The notes under the pieces: generated by a model | What the model was told of the DNA's origin: nothing | The model's database searches: none | What the model saw: only the letters and a program-made list of their open reading frames with translations | Translations under genes and position numbers: made by a program | Part shown: positions 1 to 12,966 of the stretch, one piece after another | How the letters are laid out: each line of letters starts with the position of its first letter | Position numbering within the stretch: the first letter of the stretch is position 1 | Origin: Branchiostoma floridae | Taxonomy: Eukaryota; Chordata; Leptocardii; Amphioxiformes; Branchiostomatidae | Direction of reading: 5' to 3' | Length of the DNA stretch: 64,000 bases | NCBI RefSeq assembly: GCF_000003815.2 | Contig: NC_049986.1 | Location: forward strand, 17,001,375 to 17,065,374

Positions 1-640
1 CTAGTACTGCGTGTGTCCTTCACAGGTTCAAGTCTGCTTCGTTTTAATCCCAGTGCCTGTAGAGCTCTTGCACAGATTCAGATAGCAATCTATCACAGAT
101 GACATATAGAAATGAACTGCACATGCAAAATATGTCTTAAAACATTAGCAATCAACAGTCCACAGCACTAACTTGACCTAAAAGAGTAAGACACCAGTAA
201 AGAAATTGGTTGAAACTTTGAGTGTTGTTTCTAAAAGTCCTGACCAAACTAACTGTGACAGTTTGGAATGCAAAAATGCTTGAATTTATTTTAGAAAAAG
301 GGGTGTGGGTGGCAAGACCTTGGCCCTTAGTACTCCATGGGGCATGGGGCCATTAAAATTTTATAGCTTGTACATAACAGGTTAAATTTCAAGGTGGATT
401 ACTTTACCTGATAAAGTCTCTTACAAAGAATCTCTTTCATGATAAATGTTTGTGAGGAATTTTGTGACACAGATAGGGGTCTTAGTAGACAGGCTTTGTG
501 CACAGGGACAAAGGGAGAGGACTTAGGATCAAGGTTCAGGGGTACCAAGGGGGGTATTAAGTGGTTCTTTGGCTGATATGATATCATTACACATTTATCT
601 TGTCTGTACTCTGAAGAGCTCTATGGTATGAATGGGATAA

Positions 641-779
641 TACTGTAACTGCATTTAAGTTTGTGGGGATTCAATTTTGTGGTAGGGCAAAATGGAGTGT
701 TTGCAAAGGTTTGTGGCAAAATGGTCACTACTAGAAACATGCACATAAAACTACCACAAAAATTTATGCATTTACAGTA
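641..779. repeat. MITE, TACTGTAAATGCAT-end family, copy 1
   Basis: The left end reads TACTGTAACTGCATTTAAG and the right end is its near inverse, ending ATGCATTTACAGTA. The interior has the TTTGTGG/CCACAAA complementarity seen in the family's other copies at about 12.5, 18.9, 27.4, 30.9 and 39.8 kb. It encodes no transposase and is short and non-autonomous. Confidence 0.75.
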
Positions 780-1452
780 TATCACTGATGAAAAGCTGTT
801 ACATTGTCATGGTGAAATCAAAGTGGATTTTACATATCAATCAGAAAATTCCCTAAATGTGAATACAGTTTTTACTTGCTATCAACGATGAGTACACATT
901 CATGTATTACAATGTACCAGTTGTTAACATATCACATTTGCAAATACTGAGATTTTACAATAACAGCTGAAAAAAAACAATGCAAACACATGTCATATAT
1001 ACACTCAAAATACAGCCATCTACAGTATTGTGCCCTCTCTGCCCTTGTCAGTGTTAAGGAAGCACCAGGGGGATATTAAGCTATCAAATCTGACAGGACT
1101 GCCACTGATCCATTAATAATATCCACATGCAGAGCTTACATCATTTATTATTCATTACCCTGTACCAGTACATACCCACCTGTGCAACGGTAAACATTCT
1201 TATCAGTGTTACTGTGTTATATAAACTTTGAGGTACTGATTTAAGTGAAAGTAGGGTAGAGTGAAAAATATAACAAAAAGCAATAAATGTGATTACGCAG
1301 CAATTCTGCACTAAAACTTAGTACAAAATTGATAATAAGGGACATTTAGTGTAAGATAAGATGGTAAAAGATATAAAAACAAGATATATCTTCATCTTCA
1401 ATACGAATTACATCATGTACACTGCTGCAGTTATGGCTGATTTAAATTAAAG

Positions 1453-1498
1453 CAAGGAGGTTGAAAAAGAGAAGGCCTTCCCTTTTCCAACCTCCTTG
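1453..1498. repeat. Loop-less 46-bp palindrome
   Basis: The 23-nt arms meet at an AAGG/CCTT centre at 1475/1476 and differ at only two positions. The left arm begins CAAGGAGGTTG and the right arm ends CAACCTCCTTG. It could form a perfect cruciform or RNA hairpin, but the absence of a loop argues against a microRNA precursor. No function is assigned. Confidence 0.7.
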
Positions 1499-1713
1499 TT
1501 TAATTATCAAAGCAAAGGCTTTCTGATATATAAGTCACCGACCTTACACTGACAGAAGTAAGCTAGTAAGAATACTTGAAAAAATTGAAGTGATGAGTTC
1601 TTTAAAAATTGTGTATGGTGAATCTTAGCCCTTATCTTGTGACTTAATGGTACATTTAGATTGTTACTGTTGTTGTTGTTGTTGTTTAGAAAGTACATCT
1701 ATTTTATGCTTAC

Positions 1714-4700
1714 CTGGTCCTCCAAACTTGCTGCCTGTAACAACAGGGCCACTTTCAGACTCTCTCCACTGGCAGTAGCTGTGAGAGTAGGGTCCTCCTC
1801 CCCCTCTCCAACAAATGGGTCAGGCCCATTTCCTGCAGACATTGCTGTCTGGGTCAGTCTACTATGAGAGGGCTGGGGTGGGGACAGGGTAGCTACAAGA
1901 ACAAAGATGAGAAATTGATTATTTTCAAAACACTCTGTCAAATTTATTGAAGGAACATTCTTTGAAAAATGATCAATATTTTTATGGTAATGAAATATAG
2001 CCGGAATCCATTTCAAAAAGATTTCACACAAAGAGCTATTTGAATTTAAGTTTTCTTTAACCACCTGTGTTTTCCCACAACCTTACACAGAAACTGTTAT
2101 CACAAAAGCCAAAAGCTAACACCTGAGACAGCTTGTAACATAACATCTGTAACATATCCCATATTCATAATATGAACATGTACAATATTTAGACAGTGTG
2201 AAAGAGGCATTTAGCCTTGGAAAGCAAGTTCTAAATGCCTATACAATTAAAAAGTCTATACCAGTGATATGAAAAGTACAAGAAACGTCGAGTTGTCCAA
2301 CATGTTGTGACATCATTTCCGAGCCTTGGCAACTTGCTGTATCAATGTAGATCAAGACCTGCTTCAACGCAATCATTCCCATCACAATAGAAAACTCTAA
2401 CTACTGCATCATGATAACAAAGTGAAGCCCTGAAGTGTTGTAACCGACCTGTAACAGCTTGTTCCCCTGTCCTGTCCAGTTGTGCCCGCTGGCTCCGTGG
2501 GATGTCCACCATCTGGATCTTATGTGGCTGTGGGCAGAAATAAGAAATGTTCTCTGGTGAAACGCATGTGTTGTCAATGGAAAATTTATGATGATAAACT
2601 ACAAAACTGTTGTAACATATTAGTCACCAAAGCATCAATAATTAGGCACACAACCACAGAACATCTAAACTGTTACTTGTAAGTGGTACTTGTAGAGAAT
2701 TCTAATTGAAATGTTGCAAGTACATCTCTTAATAGTTATACTAAATCCTGATTAGATTACCAAAATTTGACATGTCAAATTGAAAATGTCATCATCAACA
2801 TACTTAGTAGATGTGAAACATGTCTTGAAATGCTGCAAGATGCACATTAATAAATCAGCATTACAAAAGGTCAAGCTATTCTGTATTCAGTTCATAAAAG
2901 CTCTCCTTTGTAGAAAAATTAATCTTCTGAAAGGTTAGGATGTTGGCTTGTTCCCAAAATAACATCACTGTAACTTCCTGTCATGATTGACTGATTACAT
3001 ATAATACATGTACTAAGTGTTAATCATTACTGTCAATGGTATGAATAATGGTTCTCATGCAATAATTACACCACACAAAATACATCACGCTGAGATATGC
3101 ATCTAAATACAAATGATTATTGATACTAACAGTAGTACTGGTAGGATATATCAAAGGATATGGGTTGCTTTGTAAACAGTATACAGGCTTTCCATTGATA
3201 TAAATAATAATAATTCCCATAATAATTATAATTTGGATCCCCTGGAGACCATGTTGGCGGATAATTGGATTTAGCAATTTGGCATCTTCGTGCAGACGAA
3301 CACTGTTAGAGTGTAATCCAACATGGCGCAGGTGACGTCAAATGAAAAGCCTGTATAGCCCATAGAAGTAGAAAATAACTCGTTACCTGAGGAATAGAGC
3401 CCACAAATGCTGGTGCAGGTTTAGGAGGATCCGAGTACAAGTTGACCTTTGCCCCCAGTCTCAGATGGTCGATGGTCACCTCCGCGAGGGCGTACTTAGC
3501 CAGCAGGTTGTCATATTCCTCCTGTAGTTCTCGGAGCTGCTCCGATGTTTCCGTCTTGCTCTTTACCTCGTCTTTCAGTCGCTGGGACAGCTCCGAGCGA
3601 GAGATGCTCGAGCGCCCGCTACCGTCCAAGTCCAAATCGCTCACAGACGTCTCCGTTTCGGTTCTGTGTTGTGACTTTGACCCTGAGTCTCCACGACTCA
3701 TCCTGTTTCTCCTTCTCCTCTCTCTTAAGGAAGTGTTCTTACTTGGATCAGACTGAGGAGTAGACTGAGAAACACCGAGGATCCTCCCGCTAGAACGGTC
3801 AATCTTAAAGGAAACATTACTCGCCTTCTTGGGACTTTCTGTCGGAGGAGTCCGTTGTGATTTTGGAGGCGAAACTTTTGGCTCGGCTCCGTATGTGGTG
3901 AACCTCGGTCTCAAAATGGCAGCATCCCTCTTCGCTATCTCCGACACTCTCTCATGGAAACCGCTATATGACAAGTCCGAGTCGGGTCTCCTGACTGGAG
4001 TTCTGCTGTCTGAGTCCTCGTCCCTGACAGACTGTACAGAGATGTCAGGTCTTCTACTGTCAGGAGAATTTGGCGTACTTGTTAGGGGAGTCTTGGAAGG
4101 GGGGACCAAATGATCCCCGGAGCTCTGTATGTCTGATACTCTACGATTGGAAGGACTCGGTGTAGAGTTTTTGGAATGATCAAATGTTGGTTGAGGGGTT
4201 TTCTCAAAAGTACTATCTGACGCATTAATAGGAATCACTGTGTCATTTAAGAGTGAGCTGTCTAAAAAAGAATTCCTGGGAAAGCTTTCCTCGCCAACCA
4301 ATCTGCTTACATCCTCTCCAACATCCCCTTCATTTGCATACTGTCCATCATAGCTCCTTGCTGATTGGCTGCCGTACTTTGCTGCAAAGTCATCCAGCCC
4401 TAGAGAGTGGTGCTCAGCGTCTTCACCCCCTAAGGAGAATTCATTCCCTGATCCACCATGCTCCTGTTCCGAGAGATACTGTTCGTACTGATCAGCAGCT
4501 GAATTCTCGAATTCGTTACTCTGGAAGGAAATGTTGTCCCTCGATCTCTCGCCTGAGTTTTCCCTGCTTCTTTCAAATAAGGCACTCCCATGTGAGCCGT
4601 CTTGTAACAGATTCTGCTCTATTGCTTCAAACTCAGCCAGACTGTCCTGTGTTTGTGAACCACCCCGTACCCTCTTAAAGGCCGCAGGTTCGAATCCCAC

Positions 4701-4946
4701 TCCGTAATCTACACCATCTTTCCCGAATTCCTCTTCAGACTGGCCACCATCTCCGTAGTCTATCTCTTCCTTGATGGAATCCTCAAACTCACTCAGATTG
4801 AGAGTAGGTTCATCCGTGAACGGATGCGAATCGTCGAACGTCACATCGCGCTGACGGCCTCCCCGCTGTCTGACCGGCTCGTCATCGTCCAGTAGAATCC
4901 CCTGGTCGTCCAGTAACAGTTCCTTCTTACCGCCCCTGTGTGCCAT
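1714..4946 (-). CDS. AKNA: AKNA-like protein, 5' part of gene (3' end outside window or unrecognised)
   Basis: Coding exons on the minus strand: 4946-3387 (520 codons, ends CAG|GTAACG), 2527-2449 and 1892-1714, with consistent phases (0, then 1) and good AG/GT signals. The first exon starts MAHRGGKKELLLDDQ. Residues 1-400 are acidic, Ser/Pro/Arg-rich and probably disordered, with repeated SRE/SRD runs. Near residues 465-515 is a coiled-coil segment containing YDNLLAKYALAEVTIDHLRL followed by GAKVNLYSDPPKP, which is the AKNA signature motif. Vertebrate AKNA organises microtubules at the subdistal appendages of centrosomes and also carries an AT-hook; no AT-hook is evident here. The last visible exon ends SLEDQ at a clean donor, so the C-terminal part is missing. 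The family is assigned from the one motif; orthology to AKNA rather than AKNAD1 is inference. Confidence 0.8.
3205..3355. repeat. Dispersed repeat with CCATGTTGG/CCAACATGG ends, copy 1
   Basis: This segment, from ATAATTATAATTTGGATCC through GACGTCAAATGAAAAGCCTGT, is closely matched by 43915-44050. An inverted CCATGTTGG/CCAACATGG pair suggests a short MITE. It sits about 30 bp past the splice donor of the first AKNA-like coding exon and would add a spurious tail to that reading frame if the donor were ignored. Confidence 0.65.
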
Positions 4947-5171
4947 GTTTTCTTTTCCGCATGCTTGACTCAGTCAGAGTTGCACTTCAAATTCCCCTCA
5001 TATTGAAACATGCAGGCTCTTATGGCTGTACTTGGCTGTATAAAGGCACTCCTGTGTGTGTTCCGCCCAGGCTTTTGTTCTAGTGCTCTCATGCATACCT
5101 TCCGTTTTTAAAAACTAACCAAGTGGGTCAAAGGTCATAGGCCTACATCCCCGTCTCCACCTAAAGCATAC

Positions 5172-8100
5172 CTGGAACGATAACAAAGGAAAACAATGGA
5201 TTATTCAATAATAGCAATGATAACACACAATCAGTTATATATGAAGACAAGTCCCCATGGATCTGTTTCATTACATTAGCACATGATGTATACAAAACAC
5301 TTCTTATCTGCTATATAAAGAATCTATCTTGATATATGACATTGCTCTTTGACATTTATGTTCTACTTCTAGACAACACAAAGCACGTAAAAACCATACT
5401 GTAAAAATCATAATCTGTCTCTACCAAACTGTGATAGTAGCTTACAGCATTGTTGGGGTTCAAATCATAATGTGATAATCATGTGATGAATTCTAAAGAT
5501 TCTGCTAACATGGCTAAAATCAGCTACATCTTATCTCTTGGGAGGGTGTGTGTGGAAAGGCAAGGGTTTAGGATTCACGGAAGGTTTAAAGGTTGATAAT
5601 TTGAGCTTAACTCATCGATGTATCTGGGTATGAACTATGCAAACCTAGAACTAGTGACTTAATCTGAACAGTAACAGAAATCGCATTTTGATTGGTCCAT
5701 ATACCACAAAAGACATGTACTATGTATGCAAATATAAATAAAGATAATTGAGTATATTTGTCAAAGGCTTTCCTTAAAACCAATTTATACTCATATTATT
5801 AGTGTGCCTACCTTACAATTACTTAACTTAGTTATAGTATAAGTTATTTAGTATGGTTTATTAGTAATCTAGTATGGTACTTTACCTCAAGGACATGAAT
5901 GCAATGAGCCTAAACACACAAACTGTGACGATTTTATATACATTGTATTACATTTTAACTTGCTTTAAGGTACAGTTACTACCTACAGTAACAGGAATGT
6001 GTCCTGGTATAGAATAGTAACAGTTGGATCGGTTGTTGACGTTTGTGTTTTTCGTCAGTAGCGCCAATATAATCCCATGACTTTTGCATGGTCCTAGTCA
6101 CCTTTCAACAACCCATTCACTAAAAGGCCCTAATCATTAGTAATGAGCAAAAAATGGCCTGTATCCTAGCAGAGATACCCACTTGTTGCTAACACTAACA
6201 GCTTGTTCAATATAGAGAAGTGTGACACATTACGGGGTCAAATGGCTGATCTAAATTTAAAAGACAAATGAAAAATGTGGCAAATTGACCCCCTTCTAAA
6301 ATTAATCATTCATTTTTTCCAAAAGAACTTTGCAAGATACACTCATTGTACTTCAAATTTCACATGCTACATGTGTGTTTAGTGTGTATACTACAATTGT
6401 TCCTTGTCATATCAAAGTGAACCAACGTTACCACTCAAGAACCCACTTATAACAGTTGGACATATTGTCAGTTGGCGAAAGCAAACACGAGCACAGTTTG
6501 TATGTAAACACAGGAGCAGTAACTAATCTGTGTTGACATAACTAACTACAGTTTAGAAGGGGGTCTGCAATATACAAGTAGGGCAACACTCAATACTATA
6601 AACATGTAAACTGTGATCAACACAGAGGGTCTTACTTGCTCTCAGTTCAGTACATGATGATAATAATATACTGTATCCGAGATAGGCAAAGATTTAAAAT
6701 TTATGATACTTATACTATAGTAATAGACATTCAAAATTTGCAAACAGGCTCGCAATTTAAACACTTGAATATATGCACTAGGAACAACTTATATCGTCAA
6801 ATAAAAAGCCAAAACTAAACATAGTATAATTTCAACAGGTTTTGCTACAAGTAACTAACTACAACTTTCATTTTTTTTACCACTTTTGTTAGCTTTAATC
6901 TAAAGTTTAAGATTCCAAACAATTTAAAGTAAGCATTTTAAATTATTCATGCCTTCTTACTCTTAGTACTGCTGTTTGTTATTTTGCAGGCAAAAACAAA
7001 CATTTCTCTTGTAATAGTATCTGTACCTGAACTGGATACAGGCTAAACGGTAAAACCGCCTTTTATATCTAGTTATGAAGAAAGATACTAGTAGTACTAG
7101 TACCAGCTTTGCACGCTCGTGGTAACAGCTGGCCACATTACAATTCATGAAAAGACACATCAGTACTAGTATTGTTCACAATTCAATATAAAGAAGAGGC
7201 TTTCTGTGTTTGATGATAACAAAATAACACATTCTGAATGTTGTAAAAAAAACACTTAAAACGTTACAAGTAAAAGTCAACTGTCTGCTCTTCTTTGGGG
7301 GGCTGGAGAAAGAAAAACGAATTTCTGTCATTTTCTACACTTTCTTTGTATTTTTTAGTACTATACATAGTAGCAAACAAACTATAAAATGACAGCTAGT
7401 TCTAGTTTCTGTATCTGCCCAACTGTTGCATGCAGAGGTGCACAGAAAATTGCTTAAAGTCCCGTACAACATACAATTGTGCACCTACCCAACAGAACTT
7501 CTTAAAGATAATTTAAAGAAGACTGTAACCATGCACATGACTGTGCATGTGTACCAAGTGTGTACCCAACACACACCCAGCCCTAGATACGTCCACATGT
7601 TTAACATTCTGGTCAGACCTGGAGTCTGTGTTGTCAGCCGACTGTCAACAGTCCGTGTGGCATGTCTGCAAATAATGCACACAGCGCTATCCTAGCCTGG
7701 AGGGATGTATCTCTGGCAACAGGAATCTGTCACTCATGGTGCTTACACTCAACACAACTGTCCAACATTACTAGTCTACAGATCTTAGAGTCTATTATTA
7801 GAGAAGAACATGCACAACCTTTTGGAAGTACATTTGTAAAAGGTCATCTCATTCTGGATATAGAATTAGAACTTGGAGTTAGAGAAGCCATGAAAAACAT
7901 GACACAGTCTTCGTTCAAAGGTTCCAGATGGCTTGGCAGCCAACAAGTGATCATCCAACCTGACATAGCTATAATTTTCTCTTGTCTTGGTTCATGATAA
8001 TTTTAATTCGCCTTATCTAGATCTATGTGAACAATTTTTCAAGAAAAATTGATCATATAATTTACGACTTTGTGCTGCTTGGCACAAAAAAAGTTCTTTT

Positions 8101-9280
8101 CTTTGAATGTTCACTTGAGAATGCCAAGCTGTCTGACAAAGAACTTGACAAATTGATACAATAACTCAGCCTACCATTGCTACCCAGATACTAAAGTGGC
8201 ATACCATGTAATCATGTTAAACTTGCCAAGACATTCAGAAAGTCTGAGACCTACATTTCACAACAGCGAAAGAATAATTATTCAGTTCCTATGGCAATAA
8301 CAGTCAAAAGTGGGTCAAAATCTGCATAAGAGGCAAAAGAACAACTTATTATTTACAAGGACTTAGGTGTATAGAAGGTACACTCTATACACATTGAAAT
8401 TTATTACAAAATGTAACAAAGTGCAAGGAAAAAGAACAAAAATGTAAATGTGAAATGGTTGAAGCTCTGAACAGGATTTATCATGTCTCTACGCTTCAGT
8501 AATTTTGACCAGTGCAAGAGACAGTAGTTACTGTTTGAATAAGTGACCTGATATTTGCCTATGAATATATTTACTATGTAAATAGTATGATCACTACACA
8601 ATACAGCGTTGTCCTAAATGCAAATATACTACTTTTAAGTCTCAACTTCTAATTGTTTAATCGTTTACACATATAGCATTCAAGAATTTTGGTTAGAATT
8701 AAAAAAGGATTGCATGCACTTGTGACAATTTATCAAGATCAAAAAGCAGCAGAAGAAAATGGCCTCTTTTTTTTGTCATGTCCAACAATTGATTTCTGAG
8801 ATTCTGGTATGACTAGGATCAGTCAGGGTAATCAAAAAATGAGTTGAACCCATTTTACTTCAACATATTTTTCTGCATGATAAAAGCACGAAACCCACTT
8901 ATTGACTGAAGCTAAGACTTTAAAGTCTTAAGTACAATCATCATTGTTAAAGCATACATTTTAGCTACATTCTAAACATCTGTGTATGATGATTCTAGTG
9001 CGCCCCCCTCCCCAACTCCGACTACTCGGGCAGAGTGCGGAAGTGAGATTTAAACTTTGCTATAATCTCATCAAATTTGTCCCTCCATTGCTGAGAAGCT
9101 GTTGCTCACGTTGGCAGATATGCCTGTAGTATGTTGATGATTATAGGAGTGAGAAAGTTGCTCCGATCCTAGCAGAAGGAACCACAAAGATGCGGATCAA
9201 AATCGTCAACAAAGCAGGAACGCACCTGCATACGACGCTTCTAAAAATCTGTGCAACAAAAATCACTCAAACTTCCTTAC
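5172..9280 (-). other. AKNA-like 5' intron
   Basis: The minus-strand acceptor at 5172-5173 follows a pyrimidine-rich tract ending CGTTCCAG, so the exon carrying the start codon has a 5' UTR at 4947-5171. A strong minus donor CCCAG|GTAAGG at 9281 is the natural partner. The roughly 4.1 kb between is AT-rich; I see no coding exon or named element in it. Confidence 0.5.
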
Positions 9281-9400
9281 CTGGGCGAGATGTGAAGACT
9301 TAGTTGTTGCCTAAACAATCAGACACTCGAGGGGAGTTTTGGTATAAACACCGGAAGCTGAAAATTTCGCCCCTAGAAGTATGAAAAAGTCACAACGAAC
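9281..9400 (-). promoter_or_regulatory. Candidate AKNA-like noncoding first exon and promoter
   Basis: The minus donor GCCCAG|GTAAGGAAGT at 9281 bounds a non-AT-rich stretch extending to about 9.4 kb. The right border is unknown because a transcription start cannot be read from sequence. On the plus strand an ATGGCTGCC context follows at about 9438, but no convincing downstream exon was found, so divergent transcription is only a possibility. Confidence 0.35.
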
Positions 9401-9552
9401 GTAAACGTAAACGTGCCCACTTTCAAATTAGCATTCAAAATGGCTGCCCAGCCTCGTTTTCGACGCTTCTTTAGCGTACATGCAGTTCAGATCAAAACAG
9501 GCAGAGGACAGTTAAGCACGGTGATGCGGTCAAGTCAGGCATTAGTGCTTGT

Positions 9553-9681
9553 TAATCTCCAACCAGATCCACGGTGCGTAATGTATAGTATCAAACTTAC
9601 CATTTGACTCCCTTAGCCGGTTATACTCCCTGGCCAGCTTTGATACTATCTTATGGCACGGTAGGATCTGCTTGGAGATTA
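9553..9681. repeat. Mutator-like MITE with 9-bp target duplication
   Basis: The ends are TAATCTCC and GGAGATTA, with roughly 55-bp imperfect inverted arms containing ATAGTATCAAA. It is flanked on both sides by the identical 9-mer AGTGCTTGT (9544-9552 and 9682-9690). Long TIRs with 9-bp duplications are typical of Mutator-like elements. A related copy lies at 61070-61245. No transposase is encoded. Confidence 0.8.
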
Positions 9682-9690
9682 AGTGCTTGT

Positions 9691-12448
9691 TACCTAACAT
9701 CATTGTTGTTATGTAGACAGCTTGGCTTTTGGTAATTGTAAAGATTAATAGACAGGAAACCAAAAAAATCCGAAGTCATCAAAATGACATTTAGAATTGT
9801 TTTTGATTTTCAAAAATTTCTTTGCAAGTAATCAAACTAATCAACTCACCTCACGATACAACCAGCAGAGACAACCAATCGTAAAAAGTGCATTTTTCAG
9901 ACCAATGACAGGCCAGGATTCCCTCGAGCTCAGCAGGTGACAGGTGGCAATATTCGGCGTGTGAGGAAGGTGACTTCAATACCGTGCGGCTTCTTGTCTT
10001 GAAGGACAACAAAAACTCGACTTTTGACTGGGTGACATTGCCACTGTGAGTAGATCATGTGAAACTTTCTACGACCTAACAATGCACGGGTAAACTCACC
10101 CCATAGACCCTGTGAGAATTTGGTCACGCGCCACCAACTGAACCTCACTGTCAACGGACGGGAACGCACTAACATGTCCGCACTCTCGGACTTGCCTCAG
10201 ATTATCTCTAAATGGTAACATCGTGCAGTTTTCACCAGTGTCTTTATAAGAAATTTACCAACAATTTGACATACTACTAGTAGTAAATTGCTACTTGTTG
10301 CCATTTTGAGAACTTTTTTGTTGGCGTAAATTGCACAAGACTATATCGACCAAACTCTCACAGGAGTCTGCCTTGACAAGATCATGTGAAACTTTGCCCG
10401 ACCTAATGATGGCAACTACATCAAAGCTTTCAGCAAAACGTTAGCCTGGATGTCTCTTTCATAATTGTCTGTGATTCATTGCAGTGATCGACAGATGTTC
10501 ACGCTGGGAAGAACTTCTCACTCTAGCAGCTTCCACCATTCAGAGATAAACGTTTCAGAGATAAACGTTAACACCAGGTACGGGCACGGGATCTTGTTGC
10601 TGCCGTTAAGTCCGGATTTCGACAACGGTATCACTACTCATGGCGGGTAGACAAATCACGAGGCTTATAAAGTGCCTAGACTGAGACCGCCATGGCTCCA
10701 TGCCCAGAACGGTCGATGTTCGTGTGTGCGCCCTGCCAGAGGACAGTGTAAGCAGTGTTAAAATCATTCTAACCTCCTTACCAACTTTTCCGTACAGCAT
10801 TGACCGTCATTCGTAGAGAAAGCCGTTTTATTCAATTTTTAGCGTTGAGGTGACCAAATTCTGCGTAATTGTGTTCCTCGACTTTATACCTAGGATGTTC
10901 TTCTGAATTTTGCATAAGTCAAAGCGTTATCAGAATATCCAAAGCCATGAAAACTCCTATTTAACTACCTTTTATTATCATCATTTTCAAACATGTATCA
11001 AGCCATTACCGTACAGGACTCACGATTTCTAGCGCTAAAAGTTTCCTGTTTTGTCTTCACACTTAAGAGGTCTTTTGTTCTCACCAACAGCCGTTTTTGT
11101 TTCACGTGTCATGCTTCCGTTCTTGTACAAGAGTGCTGAACAGTTTTAGCAAATGTTGACAATGTCGGTGTATTCGGTGTTGAGGTAGCTTAGGGTCTTT
11201 TGTACTTGAAGTCCTGTGGAAAGTTCGCTGCTGAAGGTTTAGGCTGACGTTCGAGACACTTCATATCACGCACTAACACAGCCACGCACATACCGTAGAA
11301 GCACACAGACCACACATTAGCATCTAACACTTGCACTTTGCATATTAACGTCTACTTCCACCACCCAGCACAGTAACGTATTAATACACTGACACTTTAG
11401 GAACAAATGTCTGAGCCTTTCAAAAGCAGCAAAATTAATTCCATGGGCCTTAAAGTACGGAAGGCTTCAGGTTGCCTCCGCCAATGCACAGACGATATCA
11501 GCATTTACTAATTCTGAACTGATGGCCACTTTTGTCAAAGAATGAAGGTGAAATACGTGAATACACGAGCTTTGAGAGCAAAGGTATTTTTTTCTCAAAT
11601 TAGGTCTTTTATATATATATTTGTAAGATTTGCTAAGAAGTCGTCAGTTGTGTACTTCAGCAATGATGTTGCGTAGACTATTTTCTTATTTTGGCATGTA
11701 AAGATGAAGTATCGCTAGCTTAGTTCTTGTTCGTGACCTTTGTAGAAAGTGTTAAGCCTGAGCATGTGAAAAATGATATGGTAACCTTGCCTACATGTAC
11801 CTACATGTAAATGTTACGTAGTCCTTTGCCTTGGTCGAATTTACTACCATCATGCGCACTTCGTGTACCCGTTTTCAGTATTTGTATGTAAATATAGTGT
11901 AGATAGACGACGGCAGTGTGTTGTTGTCAGACTGGAGTGACTGAAAATAAATATTTGTTTTTGTGTCAATTCATTTAGATTACAGTGACAGTGAATAAAA
12001 GTCTTTTGCTCTCACTTAGCCTTCATAATTCTTCTGTTTCTTGACATTATTGTACAAGAGTGGCCACATTGTCCTAGAATGGCAGCAAAACACTTGACTG
12101 CATTTATGTTGAGTGCTATGAGAGCAAATGTCTTCTTTTTTTTCAGAAATCGGCTTTATTAGTATATTAATTCGTAATCTTCGATTGTTAAATCGATATT
12201 GAATATCATAGATGCAGTTTTACTGCAAATTTCAGCGCTAGGGTACTGCTACACCTAAGAAATCGAAGAAACTGTAAGCTGGGGTCAACTGTTACATGTC
12301 ACATTTTTGGGGTAATTTACTCTTGTACTGATGGTCATTTTGAATGCCAGAATGATTTCATTCCCTGAGTCTTAATGGAACCCAGTCCATTTTCCACCAT
12401 TTATCTTTCGTGTACAATATTTTTTATGTACTTGAAAAAAGACAGTTG
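9691..12448. other. Intergenic region, no gene recognised
   Basis: A few splice-like signals occur on the plus strand. One short exon-like stretch at about 10485-10577 is bounded by ATTGCAG and ACCAG|GTACGG and contains a duplicated CAGAGATAAACG. AATAAA sites occur near 11.95-12.0 kb. These could belong to a noncoding transcript. No reading frame here shows family similarity that I recognise. Confidence 0.35.
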
Positions 12449-12580
12449 CTACAGTACCATGCACTGTAGTATCTTACTGACATGGAAAATGTTCGCGGTG
12501 GTTTTAAGTTCGCGGTGAAGTGGCCACCGCGAAAACCGCGAACATCAAACCACCGAGAAAGTTTTCTGGATTTACAGTAA
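12449..12580. repeat. MITE, TACTGTAAATGCAT-end family, copy 2
   Basis: The interior has the GC-rich self-complementary core of the family (TTCGCGGTGGTTTTAAGTTC, then GGCCACCGCGAAAACCGCGAAC), and the right end is GGATTTACAGTAA. The left border is uncertain. The core would fold into a strong hairpin. Confidence 0.7.
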
Positions 12581-12603
12581 TTCGTGCTGAACTAGTCATT
12601 ACC

Positions 12604-12966
12604 TCAAGGAGTTTGAGTTCTACGGACACCTGTTTTTATCGTTTGCAGCGATGAAGCGGTATTTTTTAAGCATTTCTTCAGTATTGTTTTTAAATGACTA
12701 CTTTGATATTTGGAAGGACGCGTCCCGACGTTGCTCCGAAGTGTCCCAAGAAAAGGGACATGTTTATCTATGACGTCATCCTCGTGTCGGGGAAGACCTG
12801 CTAGTGCATTGTGGGTATTAGCAGTCACAGCCAAGACAACGTGAAGCTGGGTGAAAAGGCTAGAAAATGTCTTAAAATTGGGGTAATCATCAAGATATTG
12901 AGAATTAAGGGGCTTCGGAACAGCCCTAGATTCTTCAGACACCAACGAACTATGCAAAGATGACAT
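12604..12966 (-). other. 120-codon open frame, unrecognised, probably not coding
   Basis: An uninterrupted minus-strand frame begins MSSLHSSLVSEESR. It matches no family I recognise, directly abuts a MITE, and has no splice-bounded neighbours in a consistent phase. It is recorded because it is one of the few longer frames between 5 and 18 kb, but it is most simply chance. Confidence 0.12.

Larger units (their letters stand above)
1..1713. other. AKNA-like gene, downstream part: no exon recognised
   Basis: AT-rich sequence left of the last AKNA-like exon I can place. That exon ends at a good minus-strand donor at 1714, so more 3' exons should exist, either here in diverged form or beyond the left edge. 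I found no open, splice-bounded segment here that continues the protein. The stretch holds one MITE copy and a near-perfect 46-bp palindrome, both listed separately. Confidence 0.5.

Noticed and set aside
1699-2064. 121-codon minus-strand frame as a separate gene
   Set aside because: Its C-terminal half is the AKNA-like exon 1892-1714; the N-terminal half is upstream intron read through the acceptor.
3306-3386. C-terminal tail VTSYFLLLWAIQAFHL as part of the AKNA-like protein
   Set aside because: It lies past a good donor (CAG|GTAACG) and is encoded by intron and a dispersed repeat also found near 44 kb.
3442-4678. Plus-strand frames of 72-141 codons opposite the AKNA-like exon
   Set aside because: Shadows of a long, GC-balanced coding exon on the minus strand; no family similarity.
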